A stretch of DNA of 13,994 nt from DATDPY01 sp964395765 (GCA_964395765.1 CAYNCU010000110.1:1-13994), one strand, 5' to 3'. Shown: positions 1 through 8,133, counted from the first letter of the stretch. A program made the numbers and translations. The notes: generated by a model not told the origin, from the sequence alone.

Positions 1-803
1 AACACCCTTATCGTTGTATAGCCTGTGATTATCTTTAAAATTATTATCAGCCATCAGCATTCCCTTGCTGCCGAAAACCTCCAGCCGCTGGTCATATCCG
101 TACACCGCTTTCCTGGAATTATCGATCACAGCCATGGTATCATCTTCAAAAGTGAGTGTGATCACGGCAGTATCAATGTCACCGGCTTCTCCGATAGCTT
201 TATCAACATGGACGGCGCCTTTTNNNNNNNNNNGATCTTTTTCCCGGATATATATCTGGCCATATCAAAGTCATGAATAGTCATATCAAGGAATAATCCC
301 CCTGAATTTTTAATATAGGACACGGGGGGCGGGCCCGGGTCACGGCTGGTGATTCTTACAATTTGAGGATCGCCGATGGCCCCTGCTTTCACAAGATCAT
401 GGATTTTTTTAAAGTCGGGATCAAAACGCCGGTTAAATCCCAGCATCAGTTTGATTCCGGATTCCTTCACGATCTTCAGAACTTCAAGCACCTTTGAAAG
501 GGAGAGGTCAAGCGGTTTTTCACAGAAGACTTGCTTACCTGATCGGGCAGCCTTAATTACATAATCGGCGTGAGTATTGGTCGGCGAACAGATAACTACG
601 GCGTCAAGACCCGGCAGTTCAAGTAATTGATCGAACTGCTGCGTGAAAAATTTTACCCCGGCTTTTTCTGCAATGGATCCGGAAGCAGGATCGATATCCA
701 TGGCACCGGCTACCTCAACAGGGCCGGCAAGGTCACATAAATTTTTTAAATGTATTTTACCGATTCGGCCAAGGCCGGCAACGGCGATTTTAAGATTATG
801 CAT
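1..803 (-). CDS. iolG: Inositol 2-dehydrogenase IolG (C-terminus cut by window edge, internal assembly gap)
   Basis: NAD-dependent oxidation of myo-inositol to scyllo-inosose, the first step of the pathway; cytoplasmic; Gfo/Idh/MocA family. The 190 residues before the gap show a Rossmann GLGRIG motif (residues 10-15), the EKP motif with K96, GFNRRFDP (122-129), and D173 and H177 in the LDMTIHDFD segment. K96/D173/H177 match the Lys/Asp/His catalytic set of B. subtilis IolG. A run of ten Ns (224-233) follows. Beyond it the correct frame is a different one: 222 down to 1 reads KGAVHVDKAIGEAGDIDTAV and then a NSRKAVYGYDQRLEVFGSKG segment, both typical of IolG. In the uncorrected frame a false stop appears at about 162. 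About 269 residues are represented; the family usually has about 335-345, so the last 65-75 codons lie off the window. ATG start, 28 nt after the iolE stop, no Shine-Dalgarno. The break is very probably an assembly artefact, not a pseudogene. Confidence 0.93.
224..233. other. Assembly gap (10 Ns) inside iolG
   Basis: Ten consecutive Ns separate two well-conserved halves of iolG. The upstream half ends exactly on a codon boundary at 234. The downstream half is in frame only from 222. The true missing length must therefore be 2 modulo 3, and 10 is not. By eye, homologues have roughly five residues between the SGKKI and KGAV segments, which would fit about 14 bases. The Ns look like a scaffolder's fixed placeholder. 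Confidence 0.9.
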
Positions 804-831
804 GATATGATTTAATAATTAATGATAAAAA

Positions 832-1731
832 TTATAAGCCTATACTTTTAATAAAATTCCTGTTGGAAAGCGCTGATTTTTTTGGTTCCCCCATTCCGGG
901 TAACACATCCTGTTCTACTACGATCCATCCTTCATATTGATAGCTTCCCATGATTTTTACAATTTCATTGAAATTAACTTTTCCTTTCCCTAGTTCACAA
1001 AACACCCCATGGGCCACGGATTCGAAATAATCCCATTGATTGATCACGGAATTTTTTTTAACCGTTTCATCGCAGTCTTTAAAGTGGACATGCCAGATCC
1101 TTTTATTATATTTTTTCAAACAGGAAACAGGGTCTCCTCCGCCAAAACAATAGTGACCGGTATCAAGACACAAGCCCAGGAATAACGGATCAGTAAGAGA
1201 CATTAATTTGTCAATTTCTTCGGGAGTTTCCACGTATCCTCCGCAGTGATGGTGAAAAACAGTCCGCATGCCAAAGGTATCCTTGATTGACCGGGCCACC
1301 TTCATGGCACCGTCAGCAAAAATCTCCCATTGCTTGCCAGATAATCCCATGGAGGAGGTGATCCTCCCGGCATTAAAAGTTCTTTCTGGCACCGTTCCGT
1401 TATTATCAGCCAGCACAATGAAGGCATTTTCAAATCCGGCTTTGGACATTAACTCCGCGGTCTTCAGGGCCCTGTTGATACCTTCGTCATGCGCATTGGC
1501 ATTCGCCATCGCTATGGGTACAAAGGCCCCCAGTAATTCAAGGTTTTTATCGTGTAACGTTTTCTTCAATTTTGAAGGATCGGTCGGCATAAAACCCCAG
1601 TCACCCAGTTCCGTTCCCACGTACCCGGTTTCCACCATTTCATCCAGGACCTGCTGGTAGCCCAATGGCTTCTTATCCAGGTCAAATTCAAGAGCACCCC
1701 ATGAACATGGAGCATTGGCAATTCTGATCAT
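832..1731 (-). CDS. iolE: Inosose dehydratase IolE
   Basis: Dehydrates scyllo-inosose (2-keto-myo-inositol) to 3D-(3,5/4)-trihydroxycyclohexane-1,2-dione, the second pathway step; cytoplasmic and metal-dependent. The 299 residues match the usual IolE length and form one xylose-isomerase-like TIM barrel (AP_endonuc_2 superfamily). Visible family segments are NAPCSWG near the N-terminus, TELGDWGFMPTD, the His-rich FHHHCGGYVETPEEID, LCLDTGHYCFGGGDP, WHVHFKD, ELGKGKVNF and a late VVEQD. These carry the Glu/Asp/His residues expected to bind the metal. The ATG start sits 12 nt beyond the mmsA stop and the gene is followed after 28 nt by iolG, so the three are almost certainly co-transcribed. No lesion is seen. 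Confidence 0.96.
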   Translation of the reverse strand: MIRIANAPCSWGALEFDLDKKPLGYQQVLDEMVETGYVGTELGDWGFMPTDPSKLKKTLHDKNLELLGAFVPIAMANANAHDEGINRALKTAELMSKAGFENAFIVLADNNGTVPERTFNAGRITSSMGLSGKQWEIFADGAMKVARSIKDTFGMRTVFHHHCGGYVETPEEIDKLMSLTDPLFLGLCLDTGHYCFGGGDPVSCLKKYNKRIWHVHFKDCDETVKKNSVINQWDYFESVAHGVFCELGKGKVNFNEIVKIMGSYQYEGWIVVEQDVLPGMGEPKKSALSNRNFIKSIGL

Positions 1732-1743
1732 AATGATTTATGT

Positions 1744-3219
1744 TTAAAATTTGCGAGACCATTCCTTAGGCCAGCGCTCAACCACCACCTTGGTTTGTGT
1801 AAAAAACTCAATTGCATGTCGCCCCTGGCCATGAAGATCTCCGAAAAAGCTTTCCTTCCACCCACTGAAAGGAAACTGCGCCATAGGGGCGGCCACCCCG
1901 ATATTGATTCCGACATTTCCTGCCGCGACTTTGTTTCTGAACGTCCTGGCTGCCAAACCGCTGGAAGTAAAAAGACAGGCCATATTGCCGTAAATATTAT
2001 TATTGATAAAGGTAATTGCATCTTCAAGCTGATCCATATGAAACAGGCTCATCACAGGTCCGAATATTTCAGTCGTGATCAATTCTCCGTCAGCCGATAC
2101 ATTTTCAAGTATGGTCGGTTTAATAAAATTACCATTTTCATAGCCGGGGATGCGGGTTTTCCTTCCGTCGAGCAGGGCAGTCGCACCTTCCTTAATACCC
2201 CGGTCGATAAGATTTTCAATTGTTTTTTTCCTGTCCGGATTTATAACCGGGCCCATTTCCACCTTTTCCTCCAGGCCGTAACCGGTCACTCTTTTTTTTG
2301 CACCTTCAAAAATGGCCTCCCTAATGATACCTTTTTTGTCTCCTACCGTAATGATATTCGAAGCGGCAAGGCAACGCTGACCTGCACAACCGTAAACGCT
2401 GTCGTTAATGATTTTAGCCGAAATCTCAATGTCGGCATCGGGAAGGATCACCAGGGGGTTTTTTGCTCCGCCTTGGGCCTGAACGCGTTTCCCGGCTGCC
2501 GTGGCGCGGGAATAAACATACCGGGCTACAGCGGAAGACCCGACAAAACTTATAGCTTTGATATCCTTATTTTCAAGAATAGCATCAACCGTTTCCTTAC
2601 CGCCATGGACCATATTCACCACGCCTTTCGGAAGGCCAATCTTGTCAATCAGCCTGAAAACCTTATTCATGGTCAATGGAACCCGCTCTGACGGTTTTAC
2701 AATAAAAGTATTTCCACAGGCAATGGCATAAGGCAGGAACCAGAATGGGATCATCCCCGGAAAATTAAAGGGAGAAATGCCCACACAAACGCCAACCGGT
2801 TGCCGGATCATGAATTCATCAATTCCAGGTGCGATATTTTCCGAAAATTCGCTTTGTATCAGGGACGGGGTTCCGCAGGCTACTTCGATGTTTTCAATGG
2901 CTCTTTGCAGCTCTCCCTTTGATTCGGCAAAGGTTTTCCCGCATTCCATGGTGATGGTTTTTGCGATATCGTCCTGGTTTTCCTCCATTAGCTGTTTCAA
3001 TCGGTACAGTGGCTGAACCCGCGCCATAACAGGAACATCCTTCCATTCCCCGAATGCTTTCTTTGCAGCTAAAACCGCTTGTTCGAGATCTGAATGCGTT
3101 TGATTGCCGAAGGGAACCTCTCCCAGCTTCTCCTGGGTTGCCGGATTAATAACCGGCAGGGTTGATTTTTCTTTACTTTCAATCCAGGACCCGTTAATGT
3201 AATTTTTCAATAATTCCAT
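1744..3219 (-). CDS. mmsA: CoA-acylating (methyl)malonate-semialdehyde dehydrogenase MmsA/IolA
   Basis: Converts malonate semialdehyde (and usually methylmalonate semialdehyde) to acetyl-CoA (propionyl-CoA) with release of CO2 and NADH; last step of inositol catabolism. The 491 residues span one aldehyde dehydrogenase domain of normal length. It has NYINGSW at the start, SPFNFPG with the oxyanion Asn (N152), VKPSE with NAD-binding K175, catalytic C283 in CAGQRC, and EIFGPV (384-389). The general-base Glu of hydrolytic ALDHs is missing. By eye, Q249 occupies its place in QAQGGAKNP. Its absence is a hallmark of the CoA-acylating MMSDH subgroup, where water is not the deacylating nucleophile. 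The more familiar MMSDHs read GAKNH, so P255 is a minor variant. ATG start. A 254-bp spacer upstream suggests it may also have its own promoter. Confidence 0.94.
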   Translation of the reverse strand: MELLKNYINGSWIESKEKSTLPVINPATQEKLGEVPFGNQTHSDLEQAVLAAKKAFGEWKDVPVMARVQPLYRLKQLMEENQDDIAKTITMECGKTFAESKGELQRAIENIEVACGTPSLIQSEFSENIAPGIDEFMIRQPVGVCVGISPFNFPGMIPFWFLPYAIACGNTFIVKPSERVPLTMNKVFRLIDKIGLPKGVVNMVHGGKETVDAILENKDIKAISFVGSSAVARYVYSRATAAGKRVQAQGGAKNPLVILPDADIEISAKIINDSVYGCAGQRCLAASNIITVGDKKGIIREAIFEGAKKRVTGYGLEEKVEMGPVINPDRKKTIENLIDRGIKEGATALLDGRKTRIPGYENGNFIKPTILENVSADGELITTEIFGPVMSLFHMDQLEDAITFINNNIYGNMACLFTSSGLAARTFRNKVAAGNVGINIGVAAPMAQFPFSGWKESFFGDLHGQGRHAIEFFTQTKVVVERWPKEWSRKF

Positions 3220-3473
3220 TTATAAAAATATCAATTGATAAAATTCGGAATTTTTTTGTCACATAATTCCGGGGATTTTCAGGCTTATTGGAAAGGCTAA
3301 ATTAACCTATTGTGTGAAATTTAAAATTTCATATTCGAAAATAAAATTAATTGTTATATCAATTCGCTAAATAATGTGTTTTACTTTCTAATGCCAACCC
3401 GTCCACCTGCTTTCGTGTCATTTTTTGCAGTCCATTCCTGAAACGCAGCAATCAAAATTGAATCATCATCAAG
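3220..3473 (-). promoter_or_regulatory. mmsA upstream spacer with palindromes (candidate internal promoter/operator region)
   Basis: This 254-bp gap is the largest between the eight iol-region genes. The half nearer mmsA is very A/T-rich and holds three perfect inverted repeats. They are a 12-bp TATCAATTGATA at 3229-3240, a 7-bp stem CGGAATT/AATTCCG with a 12-nt loop (3246-3252 and 3265-3271), and a 17-bp TGAAATTTAAAATTTCA at 3315-3331. I found no good match to the Bacteroidota -33 TTTG / -7 TAnnTTTG promoter on the minus strand. The half nearer the symporter (about 3381-3473) is less A/T-rich. Its extra 30-codon open frame is described under findings. The regulatory role is inferred from spacing and palindromes only. 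Confidence 0.35.
3315..3331. repeat. 17-bp perfect palindrome (candidate operator)
   Basis: TGAAATTTAAAATTTCA is self-complementary around a single central base, and lies 96 bp upstream of the mmsA start. Size and symmetry fit a dimeric repressor site, but A/T-rich DNA produces such palindromes by chance. The core read on the minus strand contains AATTTTAAAT, which also occurs at 10164 in the divergent iol promoter region. Confidence 0.3.
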
Positions 3474-5057
3474 TTATCCGATTCCGATGTTGCTCAGTAT
3501 TACATATACGGATATGGTGATGATAACAAGTATAATGGAGACTACAGGAGTATATTTCCACCGACGCATGTCGATTACTTCCGCCTTTTCGGGTTCGTAG
3601 GTTTTTTTATCAGGGAAAAAATAGGAGAAGATAAACATGAGAGCCATGTTCAACAGAAATTCAATTCCCCAAACATGGACGAAAAAGAGCTTGACTTTAA
3701 AAACAAAGGTAGTCAGGACATAAAAAGCCATCCCGATAAACAAGGCCGCTTTGGCTCCAGCCGAAGAAATTTTTTTGAAAAAGAATCCAGCCAGCATGAT
3801 GGAGGCTATGGGAATGAAAAATATTCCGTTCAGTTGCTGAAGAAGTTGGTAAAGTCCCTGCGGCGCATGGGCAACCAGGGGTGCGGTCAGGATGGCAAAT
3901 ACAGCCACGAGGGTGGAGGTGACCCTTCCCACCCAAACTACCGATTTATCGCTGGCATCCCTTCTTAAATGCCTTTTGTATACATCGACACTGAACAATG
4001 TGGCGGCACTGTTCAGCACCCCGTTAAATGTGCTTAATACGGCTCCCATTACCACCGCAGCAAATAAGCCTGTCAGACTTAACGGGAGGACCCGTTTAAT
4101 CAGTTCAGGGTAAACAAGATCCTGTTTATCGTATAACGAAGTTCCGAAATAATAAAAACCGATCACACCGGGAAGGACAATAATTACGGGCATGAAAATC
4201 TTCAGGGCACCGGTTAGTAGCAGCCCTTTCTGTGCTTCTTCAAGATTTTTGGCTCCCAGTGCCCGTTGGATGATGGATTGATTCATACACCAAAAATAAA
4301 GCTGGTTAATCACCAGCCCGGTAAATAAGGCGCTGAAGGGCAATATGGAATCGCTGGAGCCGACAGCGTTGAATTTTTCAGGGGCTGCATGATAGACTTT
4401 ACTGATCCCAACGATCATATTTCCATGTCCGATTTCAAAAAGGGCAAGAATGGGGACCAGCAGACCGCCGATCCATAATCCATAGCCCTGGATGGTGTCG
4501 GAAACGGCAATCGCTTTCAGCCCGCCAAAGATGGCGTAGGCAGAACCTACTGCACCGATGAGGCATACGGTGATCCACAATCCGGTTGAGCGGCTCACCC
4601 CGAGCATGGTATGTATCTCGAAAATATTTTCCAGGTTGATCGCACCGGTATAAAGTACAATCGGTAATAGGGTAATGACAAATGAGATAACCAGGAACAT
4701 GGCTACCAGCGTACGGGTAACCGAATCGAAACGTCTTTCAAGGTATTCCGGGATGGTGGTCAGTCCCATCCGGAGATATTTCGGGATAAAATAAACAGCA
4801 CCGACAATCAGGGCCAGCGCGGAAGTTACTTCCCAGCCCATGATCACAAAGCCGTTTTTATACGACGAACCGTTCATACCGATGAGATGTTCTGTGGATA
4901 TATTCGTCATCAGCATCGAGCCGGCAATCATTATTCCCGTCAGACTTCGCCCGCCCAGGAAGTACCGCTCAGGCGTATCCATTTTATCTTTTCTGACACG
5001 GTACCACGAATAAAAACCTACAAACGCGGTGAAGAGTAAGAAGGAAGCAAATATCAA
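3474..5057 (-). CDS. SSS-family sodium/solute symporter, probable Na+/myo-inositol transporter
   Basis: Inner-membrane Na+-coupled uptake protein of the solute:sodium symporter family (SLC5/SGLT-like, LeuT fold). The 527 residues carry about 13-14 hydrophobic segments, from TM1 at about 2-18 to a last helix at about 503-524. Supporting motifs are FLGGRSL (33-39), GGLKAIAVSDTIQG (178-191), YFWCMNQSIIQRALGAK (254-270), which closely resembles the SGLT-type YWCTDQxIVQR block, and LSTFNGVLNSAATLFSVD (341-358), the SSS helix that holds a Na+ site. Inositol as substrate is inferred from its place between iolD and mmsA; a related sugar is possible. No ATG is available upstream: an in-frame TGA lies at 5076-5078. 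The start must therefore be TTG at 5057, or another rare codon. The first downstream Met (residue 26) would delete TM1. It follows the iolD stop by 33 nt. Confidence 0.92.
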   Translation of the reverse strand: MIFASFLLFTAFVGFYSWYRVRKDKMDTPERYFLGGRSLTGIMIAGSMLMTNISTEHLIGMNGSSYKNGFVIMGWEVTSALALIVGAVYFIPKYLRMGLTTIPEYLERRFDSVTRTLVAMFLVISFVITLLPIVLYTGAINLENIFEIHTMLGVSRSTGLWITVCLIGAVGSAYAIFGGLKAIAVSDTIQGYGLWIGGLLVPILALFEIGHGNMIVGISKVYHAAPEKFNAVGSSDSILPFSALFTGLVINQLYFWCMNQSIIQRALGAKNLEEAQKGLLLTGALKIFMPVIIVLPGVIGFYYFGTSLYDKQDLVYPELIKRVLPLSLTGLFAAVVMGAVLSTFNGVLNSAATLFSVDVYKRHLRRDASDKSVVWVGRVTSTLVAVFAILTAPLVAHAPQGLYQLLQQLNGIFFIPIASIMLAGFFFKKISSAGAKAALFIGMAFYVLTTFVFKVKLFFVHVWGIEFLLNMALMFIFSYFFPDKKTYEPEKAEVIDMRRWKYTPVVSIILVIITISVYVILSNIGIG

Positions 5058-5090
5058 ATTATCAAAGGTTTGGTTTCAGGTTCGGCCAAT

Positions 5091-6956
5091 TTATAAATAA
5101 TATTTTTGGTTTTTACGCTCTTCTTTATATTTACTATAGGCTTCCCGCACGGAATTCATTTCGGAAACTTCAGCGACAGGCACATCCCACCAGGCAAATC
5201 CATATCCTGCCAGTTTTCTTTCCGGCACAGTTTCTATATGAATCACCGTGGTCTTTATATTTGATTTGGCGGTTTTCAATGCTTCGGTCAGGGAAGGTAT
5301 GTCGGTAGCTTTAATTACCTCGGCACCCAGGCTTTCTGCATTTGCCGCCAGGTCAACGGGTAACATGGATCCGTTTAATTGTCCGGAATCCTGGTCCCTG
5401 AAAACGTACCGCGTACCGAATCCTTCGCTTCCGATCGATTTTGACAGGCCTCCTATACTGGCGAAACCATGATTATTGATAAGGATGATGATTAACTTGA
5501 TTCCCTCCTGGACGGAGGTAACAATTTCGGAGGACATCATGAGATAGCCACCGTCGCCAACCATCACATATATTTCACGATCAGGACAGGCCATTTTAGC
5601 ACCCAGCCCCCCGGCAATTTCATAACCCATACAGGAATACCCGTACTCCAGGTGAAAGCCTTTCGGGTTCCGGGTTCTCCATAATTTATGCAAGTCGCCG
5701 GGCAGGCTTCCGGATGCACATAACAGGACATCGTCCGGTGCTGAAAAATCATTGACAGCTCCGATCACTTCGCTCTGACTGGGTAAGCCCGATGTATCCG
5801 GGTTATAAGCTTCCTTTACTTTATTTTCCCAACTTTTATTAAAAGAGGAAGCCTTTTGAATATAGGATGATTCCGCCATGAAGGAGGACAGCATTTCCGA
5901 TAATTCTTCCAATACCACTTTTGCATCCCCGGTTAATGCAAGGCCGCTGTGTTTGTGAGCATCAAATTCTGCGGTATTTATATTGATGAATTTCACTTTT
6001 TCATTTTGAAAGGCCGTTTTAGATGCCGTGGTAAAATCGCTGTATCTCGTGCCGATACCGATTACAAGGTCGGCTGCGCGGCTGAATTCGTTCGCTCCTT
6101 CGGTACCGGTGGCGCCTGCCGCTCCGAGGTTATGCACGTCGTCATAAGGCAATGAACCTTTACCGCCAAATGTTTCAATTACCGGAATTCCCGTATTATT
6201 TACGAATTTTTTCAGAATATCCGTGGCTTCACTATAGATAACACCACCTCCGGCGATGATCAAGGGTTTTTTTGAATTTTTGATCCACTCAGCCGCTTTT
6301 TTCAGCAAGTCAATATCCGGCCGGGTTCTGGGCACTGTCCAGATCCTTTTATGAAATAAGGAGTCCGGGAAATCATAGGATTCCGCCTGTACATCCTGGG
6401 GAAGAGCCAGCGTAACGGCACCGGTATCGGATGGCGATGTCAGCACCCTCATAACTTCCGGTAAGGAGGTGATCAGCTGATCCGGCCTGTTGATCCTGTC
6501 CCAGTATTTGGAAATAGGTTTGAAGCAATCGGTAACGGCAATGTCCTGCGAGAAAGGAGATTCGAGTTGCTGCAGGACGGGGGCAACATTTCTCCTGGCA
6601 AATATATCACCGGGGAGCAGAAGGACCGGTAGCCGGTTAATAGTGGCACCCGCAGCCGCAGTCAGCATGTTGGTCGTACCCGGTCCGATAGAAGAGGTGC
6701 AGGCAAATGTGGCCAGCCTGTTTTTCATCTTGGCATAGGCGGCTGCAATGTGAACGGAAGCCTGCTCATTCCTTACCAGGTAATACCTGAAATCGGGATT
6801 CTGTTGTAATGCCTGACCGATTCCGGCGACATTTCCATGGCCGAAGATTCCGAAACATCCACCGAAAAATTTATTCTCCTTTCCGTCTCTTTCAACATAT
6901 TGATTTTTAAGAAATGCAATGACCGCCTGGGCAACGGTTAATTTTCTTGTATTCAT
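5091..6956 (-). CDS. iolD: 3D-(3,5/4)-trihydroxycyclohexane-1,2-dione hydrolase IolD
   Basis: Thiamine-diphosphate enzyme that opens the inositol-derived ring, giving 5-deoxy-D-glucuronate; third pathway step, cytoplasmic. The 621 residues have the three-domain order of ThDP enzymes. The N-terminal pyrimidine-binding domain has FGHGNVAGIGQAL (38-50) and catalytic E64 in VRNEQ, then SSIGPGTTNML. The central Rossmann-like domain is at about 210-350 (IIAGGGVIYS, VIGIGTRYSDF). The C-terminal pyrophosphate-binding domain has GDGG (467-470) and NN at 494-495, the GDG-x(24)-NN signature for ThDP and Mg2+. The late GFAWWDVPVAEVS segment is characteristic of IolD and separates it from acetolactate synthase. 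ATG start; 148 nt of repeat-containing spacer separates it from iolC upstream, and the symporter follows after 33 nt. Confidence 0.96.
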   Translation of the reverse strand: MNTRKLTVAQAVIAFLKNQYVERDGKENKFFGGCFGIFGHGNVAGIGQALQQNPDFRYYLVRNEQASVHIAAAYAKMKNRLATFACTSSIGPGTTNMLTAAAGATINRLPVLLLPGDIFARRNVAPVLQQLESPFSQDIAVTDCFKPISKYWDRINRPDQLITSLPEVMRVLTSPSDTGAVTLALPQDVQAESYDFPDSLFHKRIWTVPRTRPDIDLLKKAAEWIKNSKKPLIIAGGGVIYSEATDILKKFVNNTGIPVIETFGGKGSLPYDDVHNLGAAGATGTEGANEFSRAADLVIGIGTRYSDFTTASKTAFQNEKVKFININTAEFDAHKHSGLALTGDAKVVLEELSEMLSSFMAESSYIQKASSFNKSWENKVKEAYNPDTSGLPSQSEVIGAVNDFSAPDDVLLCASGSLPGDLHKLWRTRNPKGFHLEYGYSCMGYEIAGGLGAKMACPDREIYVMVGDGGYLMMSSEIVTSVQEGIKLIIILINNHGFASIGGLSKSIGSEGFGTRYVFRDQDSGQLNGSMLPVDLAANAESLGAEVIKATDIPSLTEALKTAKSNIKTTVIHIETVPERKLAGYGFAWWDVPVAEVSEMNSVREAYSKYKEERKNQKYYL

Positions 6957-7104
6957 TGGTATTAATTATTTGTTTTCGTTATCTGACCAGCGAAGTCGGA
7001 TGGCAAAGGTCTGAGGTCAGAAAGTTCTTTCCTGAGGATTTAATGCCGGCATTTGTTTTCGGCTTCTGATCTCTGATCTCTGACTATTGCCCTCTGATTT
7101 TTTG
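6957..7104. repeat. iolC/iolD spacer with a CTCTGAT heptad array
   Basis: On the plus strand, 7064-7098 falls into five consecutive 7-bp units: TTCTGAT, CTCTGAT, CTCTGAC, TATTGCC and CTCTGAT. The fourth is diverged but keeps the phase. The same spacer holds a 12-bp palindrome AATGCCGGCATT (7042-7053) and a separated inverted pair TCTGACC (6982-6988) / GGTCAGA (7015-7021). No open frame with coding character is seen. The spacer lies between co-directional genes and is probably transcribed within the operon mRNA. Its function is unknown. Confidence 0.6.
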
Positions 7105-8112
7105 TCAAAACCCGCCATGATTTTCTATAAATTCCAGAATTTCAAATTCAAATGGATTAAAGTTCGCACAACCCGGCTGGGTAACCAGCCATGCACCGCA
7201 GGCATTCCCCATACGGCAGGATTTATACCAGTCCCAGCCTTTCAGATAGCCGTAGATAAAACCGGCTGCAAAAGCATCTCCCGCACCCAATACGTTCAAT
7301 ACTTCCACCGGGAAACCGGGTACTTTTTCCTGCGGGCTTCCCGGGCCCGGTAAAAATACCGTGGAACCTTCATGGCCCGTTTTAACGATCAATGCCTGAA
7401 CGCCGGCATCCAGAATAGTCTGGATGGCATCCTCCAGGTTTCCCTCGATCTCAGGGGCAGAGATCTGCTGGTGACTGATCTTTAACCGTGCCGGGTCGGT
7501 TAAGCTTGCGGCAAGAATTTCCTCCCGTGTACCCAACACAATATTCGCGTTTTTCATGAACGCCCTCGCCGTTACGCCGTAAGCCCTTACATCGTGCCAC
7601 TGATCGGCACGGAAATCAAGATCCAGTAAAACGGGTATATTATTCTTCTTTGCCATTTCAGCCGCCAGAAAGGCGGAACTTCTCGAGGGCTCCTTGTTAA
7701 GTGCAGTTCCCGACATTTGCAGCATCCTGCACTTTTCAATACCGGCACGGATCACGTGGTCGATGGAGATCTGTGAATCACTGGCATTATCCCGGTAATA
7801 AACCAAAGGAAACCGGTCAGGAGGCTCTATGCCAAGAAGAACCGCCGGTGTGCGTGTTCCGGGAATTACCGGAATTCCTGTGGTATCAATTCCTTCTTTA
7901 TTCAAAAAGTTAATGATGAAATCACCAACCTTATCCTGTCCCAAGGCGGTCATTAAAAATGGATTCAGCCCTAGCCGTTTACAGCCGACGGCAATATTCA
8001 GGGGCGATCCACCGACAAAGGCATTGAACCCGGGAATCTCTTCGAAGGGCTTACCAGGTTCCTGCGAATAAAGATCAATGGAGATCCTGCCGAAACATAT
8101 TACATCCCACAT
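7105..8112 (-). CDS. iolC: 5-dehydro-2-deoxygluconokinase IolC
   Basis: Phosphorylates 2-deoxy-5-keto-D-gluconate at the 6 position with ATP, producing the aldolase substrate; cytoplasmic. The 335 residues fit the PfkB/ribokinase fold. VGGSPLNIAVGCKRLG (33-48) is the N-terminal substrate-binding signature, RTPAVLLG and YYRDNASD are substrate-lid segments, and NVLGAGDAFAAGFIYGYL (273-290) is PfkB signature 2 with the anion hole and catalytic base D279. LDLDFRADQWHD (163-174) is typical of IolC rather than of fructokinase. ATG start, TGA stop. It is separated by repeat-bearing spacers from iolB (99 bp) and iolD (148 bp), but lies on the same strand within the pathway cluster. Confidence 0.94.
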   Translation of the reverse strand: MWDVICFGRISIDLYSQEPGKPFEEIPGFNAFVGGSPLNIAVGCKRLGLNPFLMTALGQDKVGDFIINFLNKEGIDTTGIPVIPGTRTPAVLLGIEPPDRFPLVYYRDNASDSQISIDHVIRAGIEKCRMLQMSGTALNKEPSRSSAFLAAEMAKKNNIPVLLDLDFRADQWHDVRAYGVTARAFMKNANIVLGTREEILAASLTDPARLKISHQQISAPEIEGNLEDAIQTILDAGVQALIVKTGHEGSTVFLPGPGSPQEKVPGFPVEVLNVLGAGDAFAAGFIYGYLKGWDWYKSCRMGNACGAWLVTQPGCANFNPFEFEILEFIENHGGF

Positions 8113-8133
8113 TTATTAACGATCAAGATTCAA

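Noticed and set aside
25..280. Plus-strand open frames over the N gap
   Set aside because: They run antisense to iolG and through the ambiguous bases, so they have no support.
1795..2691. 298-codon open frame on the plus strand opposite mmsA
   Set aside because: It lies wholly within a well-conserved aldehyde dehydrogenase gene, and its translation is Cys/Phe/His/Asn-rich with no recognisable domain. It is an antisense shadow.
6957..7104. Possibility that a CRISPR-like array lies between iolC and iolD
   Set aside because: Units are 7 bp and directly adjacent, with no spacers of constant length and no cas genes.
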